From Helicobacter fennelliae (GTDB lineage Bacteria; Campylobacterota; Campylobacteria; Campylobacterales; Helicobacteraceae), in assembly GCF_900451005.1 (NCBI RefSeq), contig NZ_UGIB01000001.1, forward strand, positions 1,178,001 through 1,242,000: a DNA stretch of 64,000 bases. Reading direction: 5' to 3'. A model generated the notes under the pieces. The model was not told the origin of the DNA, did no database searches, and saw nothing but the letters and a program-made list of their open reading frames with translations. The first letter of the stretch is position 1, and every line of letters starts with the position of its first letter. Of this stretch, positions 50,335 to 60,162 are shown one piece after another. A program made the translations under genes and the position numbers.

Positions 50335-51663
50335 TTGGATCCATATCACTCGGTTTTAATGTTAGCATTAGCTTTATTTTTTGTGTTATTAAATGCTTTT
50401 TTTGTGGTCGCAGAATTTGCGATTGTCAAAGTTCGTAAAACGCGCTTAGAAGAGCTTTCAAAAAACAATCAAGTTGCAAAATTGACGCTAGAGATAACCA
50501 AAAAGCTTGATTCATATTTGAGTGCGACACAGCTTGGTATCACGCTTTCTTCTTTGGCACTTGGTTGGCTTGGTGAGCCGGCTTTAGCACGTATAATCGC
50601 CATTCCTTTTTATGGTATTTTAGAAGAAGATTCTCTTATTGTGCATACGATTAGCTTTGTGCTAGCTTTTACAATTATTACGCTTTTTCATGTCGTGCTT
50701 GGTGAAATCGTCCCAAAATCCATAGCCATTGCCAAAACAGAAAAATCAGCTTTGGTTATCTCATATCCTTTGTATTATTTTTCTATCATTTTTTATCCGA
50801 TTATCAAGCTTTTTGATTTGCTCGCTCAATTTGTTTTGCGTAGGATTGGTATCCAGCCGACCAAAGAAGAAGAAAATGCACACTCTGAAGAGGAGATAAA
50901 AATCATTGTCGGTGAGAGTTTGAGGGGTGGATTTATAGATTCATTTGAGAGTGAGATTATCAAAAATGCTGTGGATTTTTCTGAAACTATGGCAAAAGAG
51001 ATTATGACACCCAGAAAAGATATGGTCTGCTTAAATGCAGAATCTAGCTATCAAGAAAATCTCTCAATCGTAACACAAACAAATTATACGCGCTATCCGT
51101 ATTGTCGAGGCAATAAAGATAATATCATCGGAATGATTCATATCAGAGATTTACTGATAAGCAGAATCAACCAAAGCGAAGAAGTTAATCTCGAAAAAAT
51201 TATTCGCAAGATGATTATCGTTCCAGAAACAGCACTTATTTCAGACATTCTCAAAAGAATGAATAAAGAGCAAATCCATACCGCGCTAATTATCGATGAA
51301 TACGGCGGGACAGCGGGATTGCTGACAATGGAGGATATTATCGAGGAAATTATGGGCGATATTAATGATGAGCATGATCCAAACAATCAAAATGTGTTTC
51401 AAATCGATGAGGATACCTATGAGCTTGATGGTATTTTGGATTTAGAGAGTGTAGAAAAGCTTATGAATGTTACATTTGATGAGGAATGCGAGCAAGTAAC
51501 TATTGGTGGCTATGCGTTTAATATGCTTGGAAGATTGCCTGTGGTTGGTGATGTCGTGCAAGACAAGCAGCTTGAATTTACCATACTTGAGATGGATGGA
51601 GCGAGAATCAAACGACTCAAAGTCAAAAAACTTCAGCCCAAAGTAGAATCTATGGAGAGCTGA
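50335..51663 (+). CDS. CorC/HlyC-family membrane protein (CBS pair, putative Mg2+/ion exporter), 442 aa
   Basis: An N-terminal DUF21 membrane domain (~1-150; helices at MLALALFFVLLNAFFVVAEF, ISFVLAFTIITLFHVVLGEI) is followed by two CBS domains (MTPRKDMVCLNAESSYQENL and MIIVPETALISDILKRMNKE) and a CorC_HlyC domain (~355-430; FQIDEDTYELDGILDLESVE). Start TTG 50335, AAGGA seven bases upstream. Members are implicated in Mg2+ or heavy-metal efflux; the 'haemolysin' label is historical. The next gene starts after three bases. Confidence 0.88.
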   Translation: MDPYHSVLMLALALFFVLLNAFFVVAEFAIVKVRKTRLEELSKNNQVAKLTLEITKKLDSYLSATQLGITLSSLALGWLGEPALARIIAIPFYGILEEDSLIVHTISFVLAFTIITLFHVVLGEIVPKSIAIAKTEKSALVISYPLYYFSIIFYPIIKLFDLLAQFVLRRIGIQPTKEEENAHSEEEIKIIVGESLRGGFIDSFESEIIKNAVDFSETMAKEIMTPRKDMVCLNAESSYQENLSIVTQTNYTRYPYCRGNKDNIIGMIHIRDLLISRINQSEEVNLEKIIRKMIIVPETALISDILKRMNKEQIHTALIIDEYGGTAGLLTMEDIIEEIMGDINDEHDPNNQNVFQIDEDTYELDGILDLESVEKLMNVTFDEECEQVTIGGYAFNMLGRLPVVGDVVQDKQLEFTILEMDGARIKRLKVKKLQPKVESMES

Positions 51664-51665
51664 TT

Positions 51666-52346
51666 TTGGAGATTCAGGCTGTATCCGCCCAAAGCAAACA
51701 AGATTTTCGCCATTTTGTCAGAAATGATCTAGCCAAAAAACAAAAATCGTGCGTATCATATCGCCATATTGTTTTTGTGCGATACCTCAAATATGTAATC
51801 CAATCTAAGCAATTTAAAAATATCCTTTTGTTCTATCCTATGGCGTTTGAGCCAAATATTTTGCCACTTCTTTCTTGTTTTAAAAAATCAAAAAACAAAA
51901 GAATTTTTCTTCCAAGCATAGAGGGGCTTAACTTTAAAATGTTACCATATCGTTTGCCGTTACAACAAAATCAATATAAAATTTGGGAACCAAAGCCCTC
52001 TCATTTTTATTTTCAGAAAATTGACCTAGCAATTATTCCTTGTTTGGGGATTGATCTTGCATTTAGACGTATAGGAATGGGAAAGGGCATGTATGATCGA
52101 ACATTTGGTATGATGACACATAAGATAAGGCATAAAATGTATAAAATTTTTGTCAATCAAGACATATATCTTGCCTCTTGCGTGATGACGCAAGATTTTG
52201 ACATCAATGCCAATGAATATATAAGTTATAAATTTCGGGTAAAAAAGGGTTTTAAAAATGATTCCACTTATAATAGCTTGTCTTCTTTCTGGGTTGGTAG
52301 CAGGCTTAAGCGTTTATCTTGTCTGCAAAAAAATAGTAAATCTTGA
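51666..52346 (+). CDS. 5-formyltetrahydrofolate cyclo-ligase, 226 aa
   Basis: Converts 5-formyl-THF to 5,10-methenyl-THF using ATP. The conserved GIDLAFRRIGMGKGMYDR motif is at ~132-149. The N-terminal helix (HFVRNDLAKKQK) carries the expected basic residues. Start TTG 51666 (GGAG eight bases upstream) just after the CorC-like stop. The last ~29 codons overlap rny by 89 bases in another frame and look less conserved (STYNSLSSFWVGSRLKRLSC), so the true functional end may be nearer residue 195. Confidence 0.78.
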   Translation: MEIQAVSAQSKQDFRHFVRNDLAKKQKSCVSYRHIVFVRYLKYVIQSKQFKNILLFYPMAFEPNILPLLSCFKKSKNKRIFLPSIEGLNFKMLPYRLPLQQNQYKIWEPKPSHFYFQKIDLAIIPCLGIDLAFRRIGMGKGMYDRTFGMMTHKIRHKMYKIFVNQDIYLASCVMTQDFDINANEYISYKFRVKKGFKNDSTYNSLSSFWVGSRLKRLSCLQKNSKS

Positions 52347-53829
52347 TGCACGTCATTTATTAAATCAAGCCAAAGCCAAAGCAAAAGCCATTGAATTTGA
52401 AGCGCAGACCCTTTTAAACACCGAGCAGCTCAAAGCCAAAGAATTAAAAATCGAGCTTGAACATAATTTTAAAGAAAAAACCCATGCCCTCAATGAAGAA
52501 TATAGACAAAAAGCCTATGAGCTAGAATCTAAACAAAAACAGCTTAAAGAAAAAACCGAGCACGAACTCAATCTTATCAAAGAGCAAAAAAATAAGCTCA
52601 CACAAGAGCTCAATGATATGTTGCTCCAAAAAGATCAGCAATTCAAAATGCAAAAGCAATACCGCTCACTCATCGAAGAATTAAATAATACACTAAGCCA
52701 TTACACAGGCTTGACAAAGCAAGAAGCAAAAGAGATTCTATTGAAAAATTTAGAAAATGAACTACTTGATGAAAAGGCGCATTTAATTCGTCGCTATGAA
52801 AAAGAAGCCAAAGATGAAGCCACAAAAATGGCGTATTTTATCCTTGCACAAGCCACGACACGATATGCTGGAGAATTTGCAGCCGAGCGGTTAATCAATG
52901 TCATAACCTTGCCAAATGATGAAATGAAAGGAAAAATCATCGGTAAAGAAGGTCGCAATATCAAGGCTTTGGAGATGATTAGCGGGGTAGATGTGATTAT
53001 TGATGATACACCTTCAACAATCATTTTGAGTAGCTTTAATCTCTATCGTCGCGCGATTGCTGCTAGAACATTAGAGATTCTGATAGAAGATGGCAGAATC
53101 CACCCCGCAAGGATTGAGGAAGTGTATGAGCGCGTGAAAGACAATATCGATAAAGAAATCGAGCAAGAAGGAAAAGATGTTATTTTGGATTTGGGGCTTG
53201 ATTATATGCACCCAGAGCTTATCAAGCTTATTGGTAAATTGCGCTATCGTGCTAGCTTTGGGCAAAACGCACTTCAGCATTCTATGCAGACAGCACAGCT
53301 TGCAGGGATTATTACCGCACAATTAGGAGGCGATGAGAAATTAGCCAAACGTGCGGGGTTATTGCATGATATTGGTAAGGCATTAACTGCTGAGAGTGGC
53401 AATGGTAATCATGTGGTTTTGGGAGCTGAAGTGTGCAGACGTTACAGAGAGCACCCAGTGGTGATTAATGCGATTATGTCTCATCATGGTGATGAGGAGT
53501 TTGAAAGTGTCGAAGCAGCGGCTGTTTGCGCGGCTGATACGCTTTCAGCAGCAAGACCCGGAGCGAGACGAGAAGTGCTAGAAAATTTCTTAACTCGTAT
53601 GCAGGATTTGGAGCAAATCGCTACGCAAAAACTTGGTGTCAAGCAAGCGTATGCTATAAACGCAGGACGAGAGCTTCGAGTGATTGTCAATGCGGATTTG
53701 ATAAGTGATTCTCATAGTATTGTGCTAGCAAAAGAGATCGCAAATGAAATCCAGTCAAAATTGAGCTATCCTGGGGAAATTAAAGTTAGCATTATTAGAG
53801 AGACGCGAGCGGTTGATTTTGCGCATTGA
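52258..53829 (+). CDS. rny: Ribonuclease Y, 523 aa
   Basis: N-terminal membrane helix (residues ~1-22), a long coiled coil (~30-190), a KH domain with KGKIIGKEGRNIKALEMISG (~225), and an HD domain with AGLLHDIGKAL (~370) and SHHGDEEFESVEA. Full length for the family. Initiates mRNA decay at the membrane. Starts at ATG 52258, inside the preceding gene's 3' end. Confidence 0.95.
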   Translation: MIPLIIACLLSGLVAGLSVYLVCKKIVNLDARHLLNQAKAKAKAIEFEAQTLLNTEQLKAKELKIELEHNFKEKTHALNEEYRQKAYELESKQKQLKEKTEHELNLIKEQKNKLTQELNDMLLQKDQQFKMQKQYRSLIEELNNTLSHYTGLTKQEAKEILLKNLENELLDEKAHLIRRYEKEAKDEATKMAYFILAQATTRYAGEFAAERLINVITLPNDEMKGKIIGKEGRNIKALEMISGVDVIIDDTPSTIILSSFNLYRRAIAARTLEILIEDGRIHPARIEEVYERVKDNIDKEIEQEGKDVILDLGLDYMHPELIKLIGKLRYRASFGQNALQHSMQTAQLAGIITAQLGGDEKLAKRAGLLHDIGKALTAESGNGNHVVLGAEVCRRYREHPVVINAIMSHHGDEEFESVEAAAVCAADTLSAARPGARREVLENFLTRMQDLEQIATQKLGVKQAYAINAGRELRVIVNADLISDSHSIVLAKEIANEIQSKLSYPGEIKVSIIRETRAVDFAH

Positions 53830-53865
53830 TGATAAATAATAAATAATATGAGATAAGGAGTAAAA

Positions 53866-54444
53866 ATGCGTTTTTTGTTTATGATTTTTGTCGGATTATT
53901 TGTGGTGGCGTGTAAGGATTCTCAAGTGCCAAGCCAAAAATATTCATACAATGCTCCATCAAAGCAGTATGTGTTTGAGGTTGGCAAAAGTTTTTTGCAT
54001 ATCAAGTTAGATTCTAAGCCAATCCAAAAGGGCGTTTTGCTTATGTTTGTAGGTGAAGAGTGCGCAAATTGTCAAATGTATTATGAGCATTTTAATAATC
54101 TCGCAAAGTCATATCAAGAAGTGCAGATTCTAGGTGTATTACAAAGCCCAACAAGCAACGAAGATATAGAACATTTTATCACAAAGCATCATATTGAATT
54201 TGAAGTCATCGCCCCGCAGAATCCAATAAATATGCCTCAAATCATCGTGCAATCAAAACAAAATCTCAATAACCAGAATCTAAATGATGAAAATGCCTCA
54301 CTATCTCAAGAGTCTCAAGATTATCAGAAGCTAGAGCTTCCTTATTTTGTGCTGTATGATACCAAAGGGGATTTTTATCAGGATTATTGGGGCATTATTC
54401 CAGAGGAAATTTTTGCAAGCGATATAACACAAATGCTTGATTAA
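53866..54444 (+). CDS. Thioredoxin-like lipoprotein, 192 aa
   Basis: Lipoprotein signal (MRFLFMIFVGLFVVAC) with Cys16 as the lipidated residue, then a thioredoxin fold with the redox pair CANC in MFVGEECANCQMYY (~68). A Gln/Asn-rich insertion (~124-148) interrupts the fold before LPYFVLYDTKGDF. Probably a periplasmic thiol oxidoreductase for disulfide or cytochrome c maturation; partner unknown. AAGGAG precedes the ATG. Located between rny and ftsY. Confidence 0.8.
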   Translation: MRFLFMIFVGLFVVACKDSQVPSQKYSYNAPSKQYVFEVGKSFLHIKLDSKPIQKGVLLMFVGEECANCQMYYEHFNNLAKSYQEVQILGVLQSPTSNEDIEHFITKHHIEFEVIAPQNPINMPQIIVQSKQNLNNQNLNDENASLSQESQDYQKLELPYFVLYDTKGDFYQDYWGIIPEEIFASDITQMLD

Positions 54445-54465
54445 TGCTTCATAAAGGATATGTAA

Positions 54466-55356
54466 ATGTTTGATTTTTGGACCAAAACAACCTCTCATCT
54501 CTCTAAGATTCTAGGCGCGCCTCAGCAAAAAATCACGCAAGAAGAGCTAGAAAATACATTGATAGAATCTGATATGGATTATGATTTAGTGCAAAAAGTA
54601 TTATCGCGCACTTCAAAGTCGCCCTCTCGCGCAGAAGTTGATGTCGCATTGCATAATCTCTTTCGCGGTGAGACGCAAAATGAAAAACTCCAACTCCAGC
54701 ATATCACTACTAAACCGCTTGTAGAGCTTATCATCGGGGTAAATGGCGCGGGCAAAACAACCACCATTGCTAAGCTTACCAAAATATATCTCACACAACA
54801 TCAAAGCGTGCTGCTTGGAGCAGGCGATACATTTCGTGCAGCCGCAAGCGAGCAGCTTATGTTATGGGCGCAAAAGCTTGGCGTAAATCTCATCGCTACC
54901 ACGCAAGGCTCTGATCCTTCGGCAGTGGCTTATGATACGATAAAAGCTGCCATTGCGCGCAAAATTGATCGAGTAATCATCGATACAGCAGGTAGATTGC
55001 ATAATCAAGTCAATCTCAAAAAAGAGCTTGAAAAAATTGACAGAATCTGTGCTAAAGCACTTGATAATCAGCCATTTCGAAAGATTCTCGTGCTTGATGG
55101 GACGCAAGGCTCAGCAGCTATCAATCAAGCCAAAATCTTTAGCCAAACAATCCACATTGATGGCGTTATCGTAACAAAGCTTGATGGCACGAGCAAAGGT
55201 GGCGCGATTTTTAGCATTATCAATGAGCTTAAGATTCCGATACTTTTTCTTGGTATCGGTGAGGGGGAGAATGATTTAGTGCCTTTTGATGAGCAGATGT
55301 ATATCAATGGGCTTTTAGATTGCATTTTTGGTCAAAACAATGGCAAAGAAAAATAG
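54466..55356 (+). CDS. ftsY: Signal recognition particle receptor FtsY, 296 aa
   Basis: SRP-type GTPase NG domain: [17 protein letters not shown] (G1), [33 protein letters not shown] (G3), [10 protein letters not shown] and [14 protein letters not shown]. The N-terminal acidic membrane-targeting A domain is nearly absent, normal for epsilonproteobacteria. Docks Ffh-ribosome complexes at the membrane. Overlaps radA by 17 bases. Confidence 0.95.
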   Translation: MFDFWTKTTSHLSKILGAPQQKITQEELENTLIESDMDYDLVQKVLSRTSKSPSRAEVDVALHNLFRGETQNEKLQLQHITTKPLVELIIGVNGAGKTTTIAKLTKIYLTQHQSVLLGAGDTFRAAASEQLMLWAQKLGVNLIATTQGSDPSAVAYDTIKAAIARKIDRVIIDTAGRLHNQVNLKKELEKIDRICAKALDNQPFRKILVLDGTQGSAAINQAKIFSQTIHIDGVIVTKLDGTSKGGAIFSIINELKIPILFLGIGEGENDLVPFDEQMYINGLLDCIFGQNNGKEK

Positions 55357-56680
55357 TCTTTTTGAGTGTCAGTTTTGCGGTTGGCAAACTACAAAGTGGC
55401 TTGGGAAATGCCCAGAATGTGGAAGTTGGGAAAGTCTTATTGAGCTTAATGACTCTCAAAAGCAGATTCTCAAAGCCCTTACACCAAATGCAAAAACAAA
55501 TACCCCAACTGCAATCACAGAAGTCAAAAGCGAGAAAAATATTTTTTTTACTTCATATCAAGAAGAATTTGATGTGGTGCTTGGCGGTGGCATTGTTCCG
55601 GGCGGGTTGTATTTGATTGGTGGAAGTCCGGGAGTTGGCAAATCAACGCTTTTGCTTAAAGTTGCTGGATTGCTTGCTAAGCACAATCACAATGTCTTAT
55701 ATGTCAGTGGTGAAGAGAGTGCAGGGCAGATTTGCCTCCGCGCCCAAAGGCTTGATTGCATACACCCAAAGCTTTTTTTGCTCAATGAAATCAATCTTGA
55801 TAGCATTAAAAATGCCCTCTTAAATGAGCCATATGAGCTGTGCGTGATTGATTCTATCCAGACACTTTATGCACCCTCGATCACTTCAGCCCCGGGATCT
55901 ATCTCGCAAGTTAGAGAGATCACTTTTGAGCTTATGCGTTTGGCAAAAGAGCACAATATCGCGATTTTTATCATCGGGCATATCACAAAAGAAGGCTCGA
56001 TTGCAGGACCAAAGATTTTGGAGCATATGGTTGATTGTGTGTTGTATTTTGAGGGTGATTCAAGCAGGGAGTTTCGGATTCTTAGGGGGTTTAAAAATCG
56101 CTTTGGCACGACAAGTGAGATTGGGATTTTTGAGATGAATGCAAATGGACTCAATAGCGTAAAAGACATTCAAAAAGTCTTTTTTCAAAAGCGAAAGCCT
56201 GTAGCAGGAAGTGCGATCACTGTGCTTTTAGAGGGCTCTCGGGCATTGGTGATTGAGATTCAGGCATTAGTGAGTGAAAGCTATGGCAATGCGCGTCGTC
56301 AAAGCACAGGCTTTGATGTAAATCGCTTAAATATGCTGCTTGCATTGCTAGAGCGCAAGCTTGAGATTCCGCTTAATCGCTATGATGTGTTTATCAATGT
56401 CGCGGGCGGGATTAAAATCACTGAACCAAGTGCTGATTTATGCGTTGTCGCGGCGATTATTTCAAGCTTTCGGAATCGCCCATTATCAGTTGAGAGTGTA
56501 TTTATCGGTGAGGTGAGCCTCACAGGCGATGTGCGCGATGTGAGTAATCTTGACATCAGAATCAAAGAAATCCAAAACTATGGACTCAATAAAGCCATAG
56601 TGCCTAAAAAGCCAAGCTTTAAGACTGATGTGAAGTGTTTTGAGGTTGGGGAGGTGAGTAAGGTTTTGGAATGGATGTAG
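55340..56680 (+). CDS. radA: DNA repair protein RadA, 446 aa
   Basis: N-terminal zinc finger ([21 protein letters not shown]), RecA-like ATPase with Walker [17 protein letters not shown], the RadA motif [11 protein letters not shown], and a C-terminal Lon-like domain ([20 protein letters not shown]). Branch-migration helicase in recombination. ATG 55340 is chosen because the zinc finger starts there; an upstream TTG (55328) would add four residues within ftsY. Confidence 0.95.
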   Translation: MAKKNSLFECQFCGWQTTKWLGKCPECGSWESLIELNDSQKQILKALTPNAKTNTPTAITEVKSEKNIFFTSYQEEFDVVLGGGIVPGGLYLIGGSPGVGKSTLLLKVAGLLAKHNHNVLYVSGEESAGQICLRAQRLDCIHPKLFLLNEINLDSIKNALLNEPYELCVIDSIQTLYAPSITSAPGSISQVREITFELMRLAKEHNIAIFIIGHITKEGSIAGPKILEHMVDCVLYFEGDSSREFRILRGFKNRFGTTSEIGIFEMNANGLNSVKDIQKVFFQKRKPVAGSAITVLLEGSRALVIEIQALVSESYGNARRQSTGFDVNRLNMLLALLERKLEIPLNRYDVFINVAGGIKITEPSADLCVVAAIISSFRNRPLSVESVFIGEVSLTGDVRDVSNLDIRIKEIQNYGLNKAIVPKKPSFKTDVKCFEVGEVSKVLEWM

Positions 56681-56731
56681 ATTCTAGATTCTATGCAAAC
56701 GCAAAAATAAAACTACCACAAAGGAGCACCA

Positions 56732-57247
56732 ATGGCTTTTATCTCGCAGTTAGATTCTGCACATATCATCTTTACAACGCTTAAAAAAAGTGCAGCACAT
56801 ACGCTTTATGCCTATCTCAAAGAAGCCCTAACGCCACAAAGTGAGATTTATACGCGCATTCTTGGAACTTATGGCGAGTGTAAATTTGAGATTGGAGAGG
56901 GAATGATAGCAATCGAGCAATCCTACACACTCAAAGCAGAATCTAGCGCGTTTTTTGAATCACATCAGCGATATATTGATTTTCAGCTTCTTGTGCAGGG
57001 TGAGGAATTGTTTTATATTGCGCATTCTCAATGCGCTACTATACACACCTCGTATAATCCACAAAAAGATTTGAGTGTTTGGGATTATCCGAGTGCGTAT
57101 TCTATTTTGCATTTTATGCCACGCACATTGGGCGTATTTATGCCTTATGATATACATGCTGGCGGGCTTGGGGCAGAGACTTTGCAGATAGAGCGCGTCT
57201 ATAAAAGCGTTGTGAAAGTTCCGATTGAAATATTAATAAGGCATTAA
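56732..57247 (+). CDS. YhcH/YjgK/YiaL (NanQ-like) cupin protein, 171 aa
   Basis: Single-domain DUF386 cupin. The metal-site region is FFESHQRYIDFQLLVQGEE (His, Glu), the central AESSAFFESHQRYID motif, and HFMPRTLGVFMPYDIHAGGL near the end. Some members are sugar anomerases for sialic acid. The ribosome site AAGGAG precedes the ATG. No other sialic-acid catabolism gene is visible here, so the substrate is open. Confidence 0.85.
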   Translation: MAFISQLDSAHIIFTTLKKSAAHTLYAYLKEALTPQSEIYTRILGTYGECKFEIGEGMIAIEQSYTLKAESSAFFESHQRYIDFQLLVQGEELFYIAHSQCATIHTSYNPQKDLSVWDYPSAYSILHFMPRTLGVFMPYDIHAGGLGAETLQIERVYKSVVKVPIEILIRH

Positions 57248-57277
57248 TAAGTTATTAAAATGTGATTTGAGAGGATA

Positions 57278-57769
57278 ATGATGAAAAAAGTTTTATTTTT
57301 GATGATCGCCACTTTGAGTCTGCGGGCAGTTGATGTTGATGGATTCTACAAAGTGCCAAACTTTTTGATGTATAAGGGAGCGTATGTGTATGCTTTTAAT
57401 TATCATGGACAAATGCTTGCTTATGGGGTCGCAAATCTCAATAACACACCTGCCAAAAAAGATACATGCAATCCAAATAAAAAATTACGCACTAGAAGTG
57501 ATAAGGGCGTGATATTTCTTAAAGACTTGAGGATTAGCAACACAAAACTAGAAGGTGGCATATCATATAATTTTCAAGATTGCTTTCAGTATTACACCAA
57601 AGGTGAAATCTTGCAAAATGGAGATTTGAAGCTAACTTTTTCTTTGGATTCTACATTTGTGTTTGCAAAAAGTGTGATTTGGCATAGATTAAGCGAATCA
57701 GAAATAAAAGAGCTTCATTTGGAGCCATTTTCTTTTGATGAGGTTATAAAAACATTGCAAGATAAGTAG
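57278..57769 (+). CDS. DUF2147-family exported protein, 163 aa
   Basis: Signal peptide (MKKVLFLMIATLSLRAVDVD) followed by a beta-rich domain like DUF2147: DGFYKVPNFLMYKGAYVYAF, DTCNPNKKLRTRSDKGVIFL, LEGGISYNFQDCFQYYTKGE. Two cysteines (near 66 and 110) could form a disulfide. Function of the family is unknown; members often bind lipids or small molecules in the periplasm. Follows the cupin gene by 30 bp. Confidence 0.7.
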   Translation: MMKKVLFLMIATLSLRAVDVDGFYKVPNFLMYKGAYVYAFNYHGQMLAYGVANLNNTPAKKDTCNPNKKLRTRSDKGVIFLKDLRISNTKLEGGISYNFQDCFQYYTKGEILQNGDLKLTFSLDSTFVFAKSVIWHRLSESEIKELHLEPFSFDEVIKTLQDK

Positions 57770-57790
57770 CATAAAGATAAAAATTTCAAA

Positions 57791-58192
57791 TCAAGTAAGA
57801 TAAAAATCAAATATCACACCATCAATGCCATCAAGTGCGGCAGTAGCGATACTTTCTTCTTTGGCTATAATGAGTAAAATCTTAGAATCTAATAAATAAT
57901 TATCTGCTAGATTCTGGTAGGTTTTGGCATTGTCTTTGATGAGGATATATTTGGGCTGAAAGCTTGCATAAAGCATACAATCAGTGATATTTTCTACCAA
58001 TACCCCAAATTGACATTGCATACTAGCAAGCATTTTTGCCAAGCCAAAATTATAATCATTGCAAGCCTTAAACCACAGCACACAATCTGATTGTTGCGTA
58101 TATTGAGTTGTTTTGGTTGTTTGAATCTCTTGGATTGTCTGCACTTCCAAAAACTTTTCACACACAATGTGCTGATGTCCGATAATAAGCAT
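57791..58192 (-). CDS. Hypothetical protein, 133 aa
   Basis: No family recognised. Alternating beta/alpha pattern (MLIIGHQHIVCEKFL, LASMQCQFGVLVENITDCML, YILIKDNAKTYQNLADNYLL, KILLIIAKEE), as in a small Rossmann-like or nucleotide-binding fold. Soluble. Placed on the minus strand 75 bp from the zinc-ribbon gene; GGAG lies near its start (AAAGGAGAAAAA). Unknown role. Confidence 0.5.
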   Translation of the reverse strand: MLIIGHQHIVCEKFLEVQTIQEIQTTKTTQYTQQSDCVLWFKACNDYNFGLAKMLASMQCQFGVLVENITDCMLYASFQPKYILIKDNAKTYQNLADNYLLDSKILLIIAKEESIATAALDGIDGVIFDFYLT

Positions 58193-58266
58193 TTTTTCTC
58201 CTTTGCTCTTTGCTTATATTTTTTTGGCTTATCTCTTATTTATTATCTTTTCTCTTTTTTGTAAGC

Positions 58267-58458
58267 CTATAAGCATTCTTTGGAGCAAAAATATTTGCCG
58301 CTATATTTGATTGCTTCATTTTTCAGCACATAAGTGCCACATTTTTCGCATTGGATCATCTCTTCTTCTTTTTTTGGGGGTTGAGATGGAAGTCTCAATG
58401 CCCTACTAATACAATACACCAGCACAATAAGCAAAACCGCAATAATAAGAATTTTCAT
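58267..58458 (-). CDS. Small membrane-anchored zinc-ribbon (PP0621-like) protein, 63 aa
   Basis: One N-terminal helix (MKILIIAVLLIVLVYCISRA), a short Pro/Lys/Glu linker and a C-terminal Cys motif (CEKCG, YFCSKECL) that should bind zinc. This layout matches the PP0621 family. It overlaps rsmG by four bases, so it is cotranscribed. Function of the family is unknown. Confidence 0.7.
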   Translation of the reverse strand: MKILIIAVLLIVLVYCISRALRLPSQPPKKEEEMIQCEKCGTYVLKNEAIKYSGKYFCSKECL

Positions 58459-59033
58459 ATCTCTCCTTTGATATACAGATAGATTCTCTCATCTCTTTTG
58501 AATATTTGAGATTTGAGATTGTTTGGCAGGGTCGCTGATAGCTCACCTTTATATAGCAGATAATACCCATTATGTGTTAAGTTTTTGCTACAAAGATGCA
58601 GGAGTTTTGATGTAGGCATTACTGCTCTTGAAGTGATGAGATCAGCTTTTGTGTGTATTTCTTGGATGGATTTTTTTTCGATGTGGATATTGTGGAGTTT
58701 GAGTTTTTGCTTGACAAATAGCAAAAACGCTGCTCTTTTGGCGCGTGGCTCGCTAAGGATAAATTCTTGCTTTGGTTTAGCGATAGCAAGCGCAATCGCA
58801 GGAAATCCAGCCCCACTTCCGACATCAAGGCATAGCTCAAAATCTCGCAAAAAACAAAGCGGATAGAGTGAATCGATGATGTTTTTTTGTATGTCTTGTG
58901 CGCTTTGTGCGCCTGTGAGATTGTGCGTTTGATTCCATTCAAGCAAAATAGTAGTGTAGAGATTAAGATTTTGCTTTATGGTTTGCAAATCAAGATTTTT
59001 GTCTATGTATGGTGCAAGCGTGGAGAGATTCAT
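58455..59033 (-). CDS. rsmG: 16S rRNA (guanine-527-N7)-methyltransferase RsmG, 192 aa
   Basis: Signatures: the SAM-binding LDVGSGAGFPAIALAIAKP and the RNA-contact NLTGAQSAQDIQKNIIDSL; DLITSRAVMPTSKLL completes the set. Full length. Overlaps both queA upstream and the zinc-ribbon gene downstream (4-base overlaps). Loss of rsmG gives low-level streptomycin resistance in other bacteria. Confidence 0.92.
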   Translation of the reverse strand: MNLSTLAPYIDKNLDLQTIKQNLNLYTTILLEWNQTHNLTGAQSAQDIQKNIIDSLYPLCFLRDFELCLDVGSGAGFPAIALAIAKPKQEFILSEPRAKRAAFLLFVKQKLKLHNIHIEKKSIQEIHTKADLITSRAVMPTSKLLHLCSKNLTHNGYYLLYKGELSATLPNNLKSQIFKRDERIYLYIKGEI

Positions 59034-60157
59034 AAAATAAGCATTCCATCGCCATAGCTAAAAAATCGATATGAGTTTTTGAGGGCTTCTTGATAGACTC
59101 TTTGGCATTCTTTGATTCCGATCATAGATGCGACAAGCATAATGAGTGTTGATTTGGGAAGATGAAAATTTGTCAGCAAATAATCAGTTTTTATTGGTTT
59201 ATTGCCCGGGTGCAAAAATAAATTACATTGCGCGCTAAAATCCTGCGATGGATTGTGATTTGCACGCGCTAGGCATTCCACGCTACGCATAGCAGTTGTG
59301 CCTATGCATAAAATTTTTTTGGCATTGTAGATGAGATTTGCATTTTGCTTAGAGATAAAAAGGGATTCTGAATGGATATGGTGATTGCGAATGTCGCTAG
59401 ATTCTACCCCAAAAAATGTCCCTGCACCGATATGAAGCGTAACATAAGAAAGCGTAAAATGGGCTTTGAGGGACGCAAGCATCGATTTAGAAAAGTGCAA
59501 GGAGGCTGTCGGAGCGGCGATTGAGCCATTATGCTTGGCAAACACACTTTGGTATTGCGCGCTATCTTGCGCTTCTACATGACGTTTGATGTATGGTGGA
59601 AGCGGAATCTGCCCTATGGATTCTAGCATTTCAAACACTTGAGCTTGATGCATGGGCACATCATGATGATAGAAAATAATTTGCTTATAACTTTGCCTAA
59701 AAGTATCGATAACTTTTGCGACATAGCCATTTGAGAGAGAAATGATTGTGCCATTTGGTGCGGAATTGCGCACTTGGCAAATCGCTATGGTATGCGTGGC
59801 AGACATCGCAGTATCAGCAAGATCAAGAAAATAATGAAACAAAATCTCGCTTTTTCCACCGCTTTGCTTTGTGCCATAGATTCTGGCTTTGATGACACGC
59901 GTATCATTGAGGATAATTGTAGAATCCTTTGGGATAAAATCAAACAAATGATAAAAATCACTATGAATAATACTTTTGTCAAGGCGATTGTAAATTAGCA
60001 GTTTTGCGGATTCTTTGGGGTTGGCAGGATAGGAGGCGATACAATGGCTAGGCAGAGTGTAGTCATAATTTGCAAGCGCAAAATCACTCACATCATTAGT
60101 ATTCAAATCATAGCTATTCAAATGTTTTGGAGCGTTATGTGAGGATTTTGCATACAT
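59030..60157 (-). CDS. queA: S-adenosylmethionine:tRNA ribosyltransferase-isomerase, 375 aa
   Basis: Queuosine pathway enzyme. Signatures: NDTRVIKARIYGTKQSGGKS, GSIAAPTASLHFSK, LHIGAGTFFGVES and NFHLPKSTLIMLVASMIG. N-terminal YDYTLPSHCIASYPANPKES is usual but preceded by an Asn/Ser-rich extension of ~25 residues. The start overlaps no upstream gene; tatC ends six bases upstream. Full length otherwise. Confidence 0.94.
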   Translation of the reverse strand: MYAKSSHNAPKHLNSYDLNTNDVSDFALANYDYTLPSHCIASYPANPKESAKLLIYNRLDKSIIHSDFYHLFDFIPKDSTIILNDTRVIKARIYGTKQSGGKSEILFHYFLDLADTAMSATHTIAICQVRNSAPNGTIISLSNGYVAKVIDTFRQSYKQIIFYHHDVPMHQAQVFEMLESIGQIPLPPYIKRHVEAQDSAQYQSVFAKHNGSIAAPTASLHFSKSMLASLKAHFTLSYVTLHIGAGTFFGVESSDIRNHHIHSESLFISKQNANLIYNAKKILCIGTTAMRSVECLARANHNPSQDFSAQCNLFLHPGNKPIKTDYLLTNFHLPKSTLIMLVASMIGIKECQRVYQEALKNSYRFFSYGDGMLIL

Positions 60158-60162
60158 AGATT

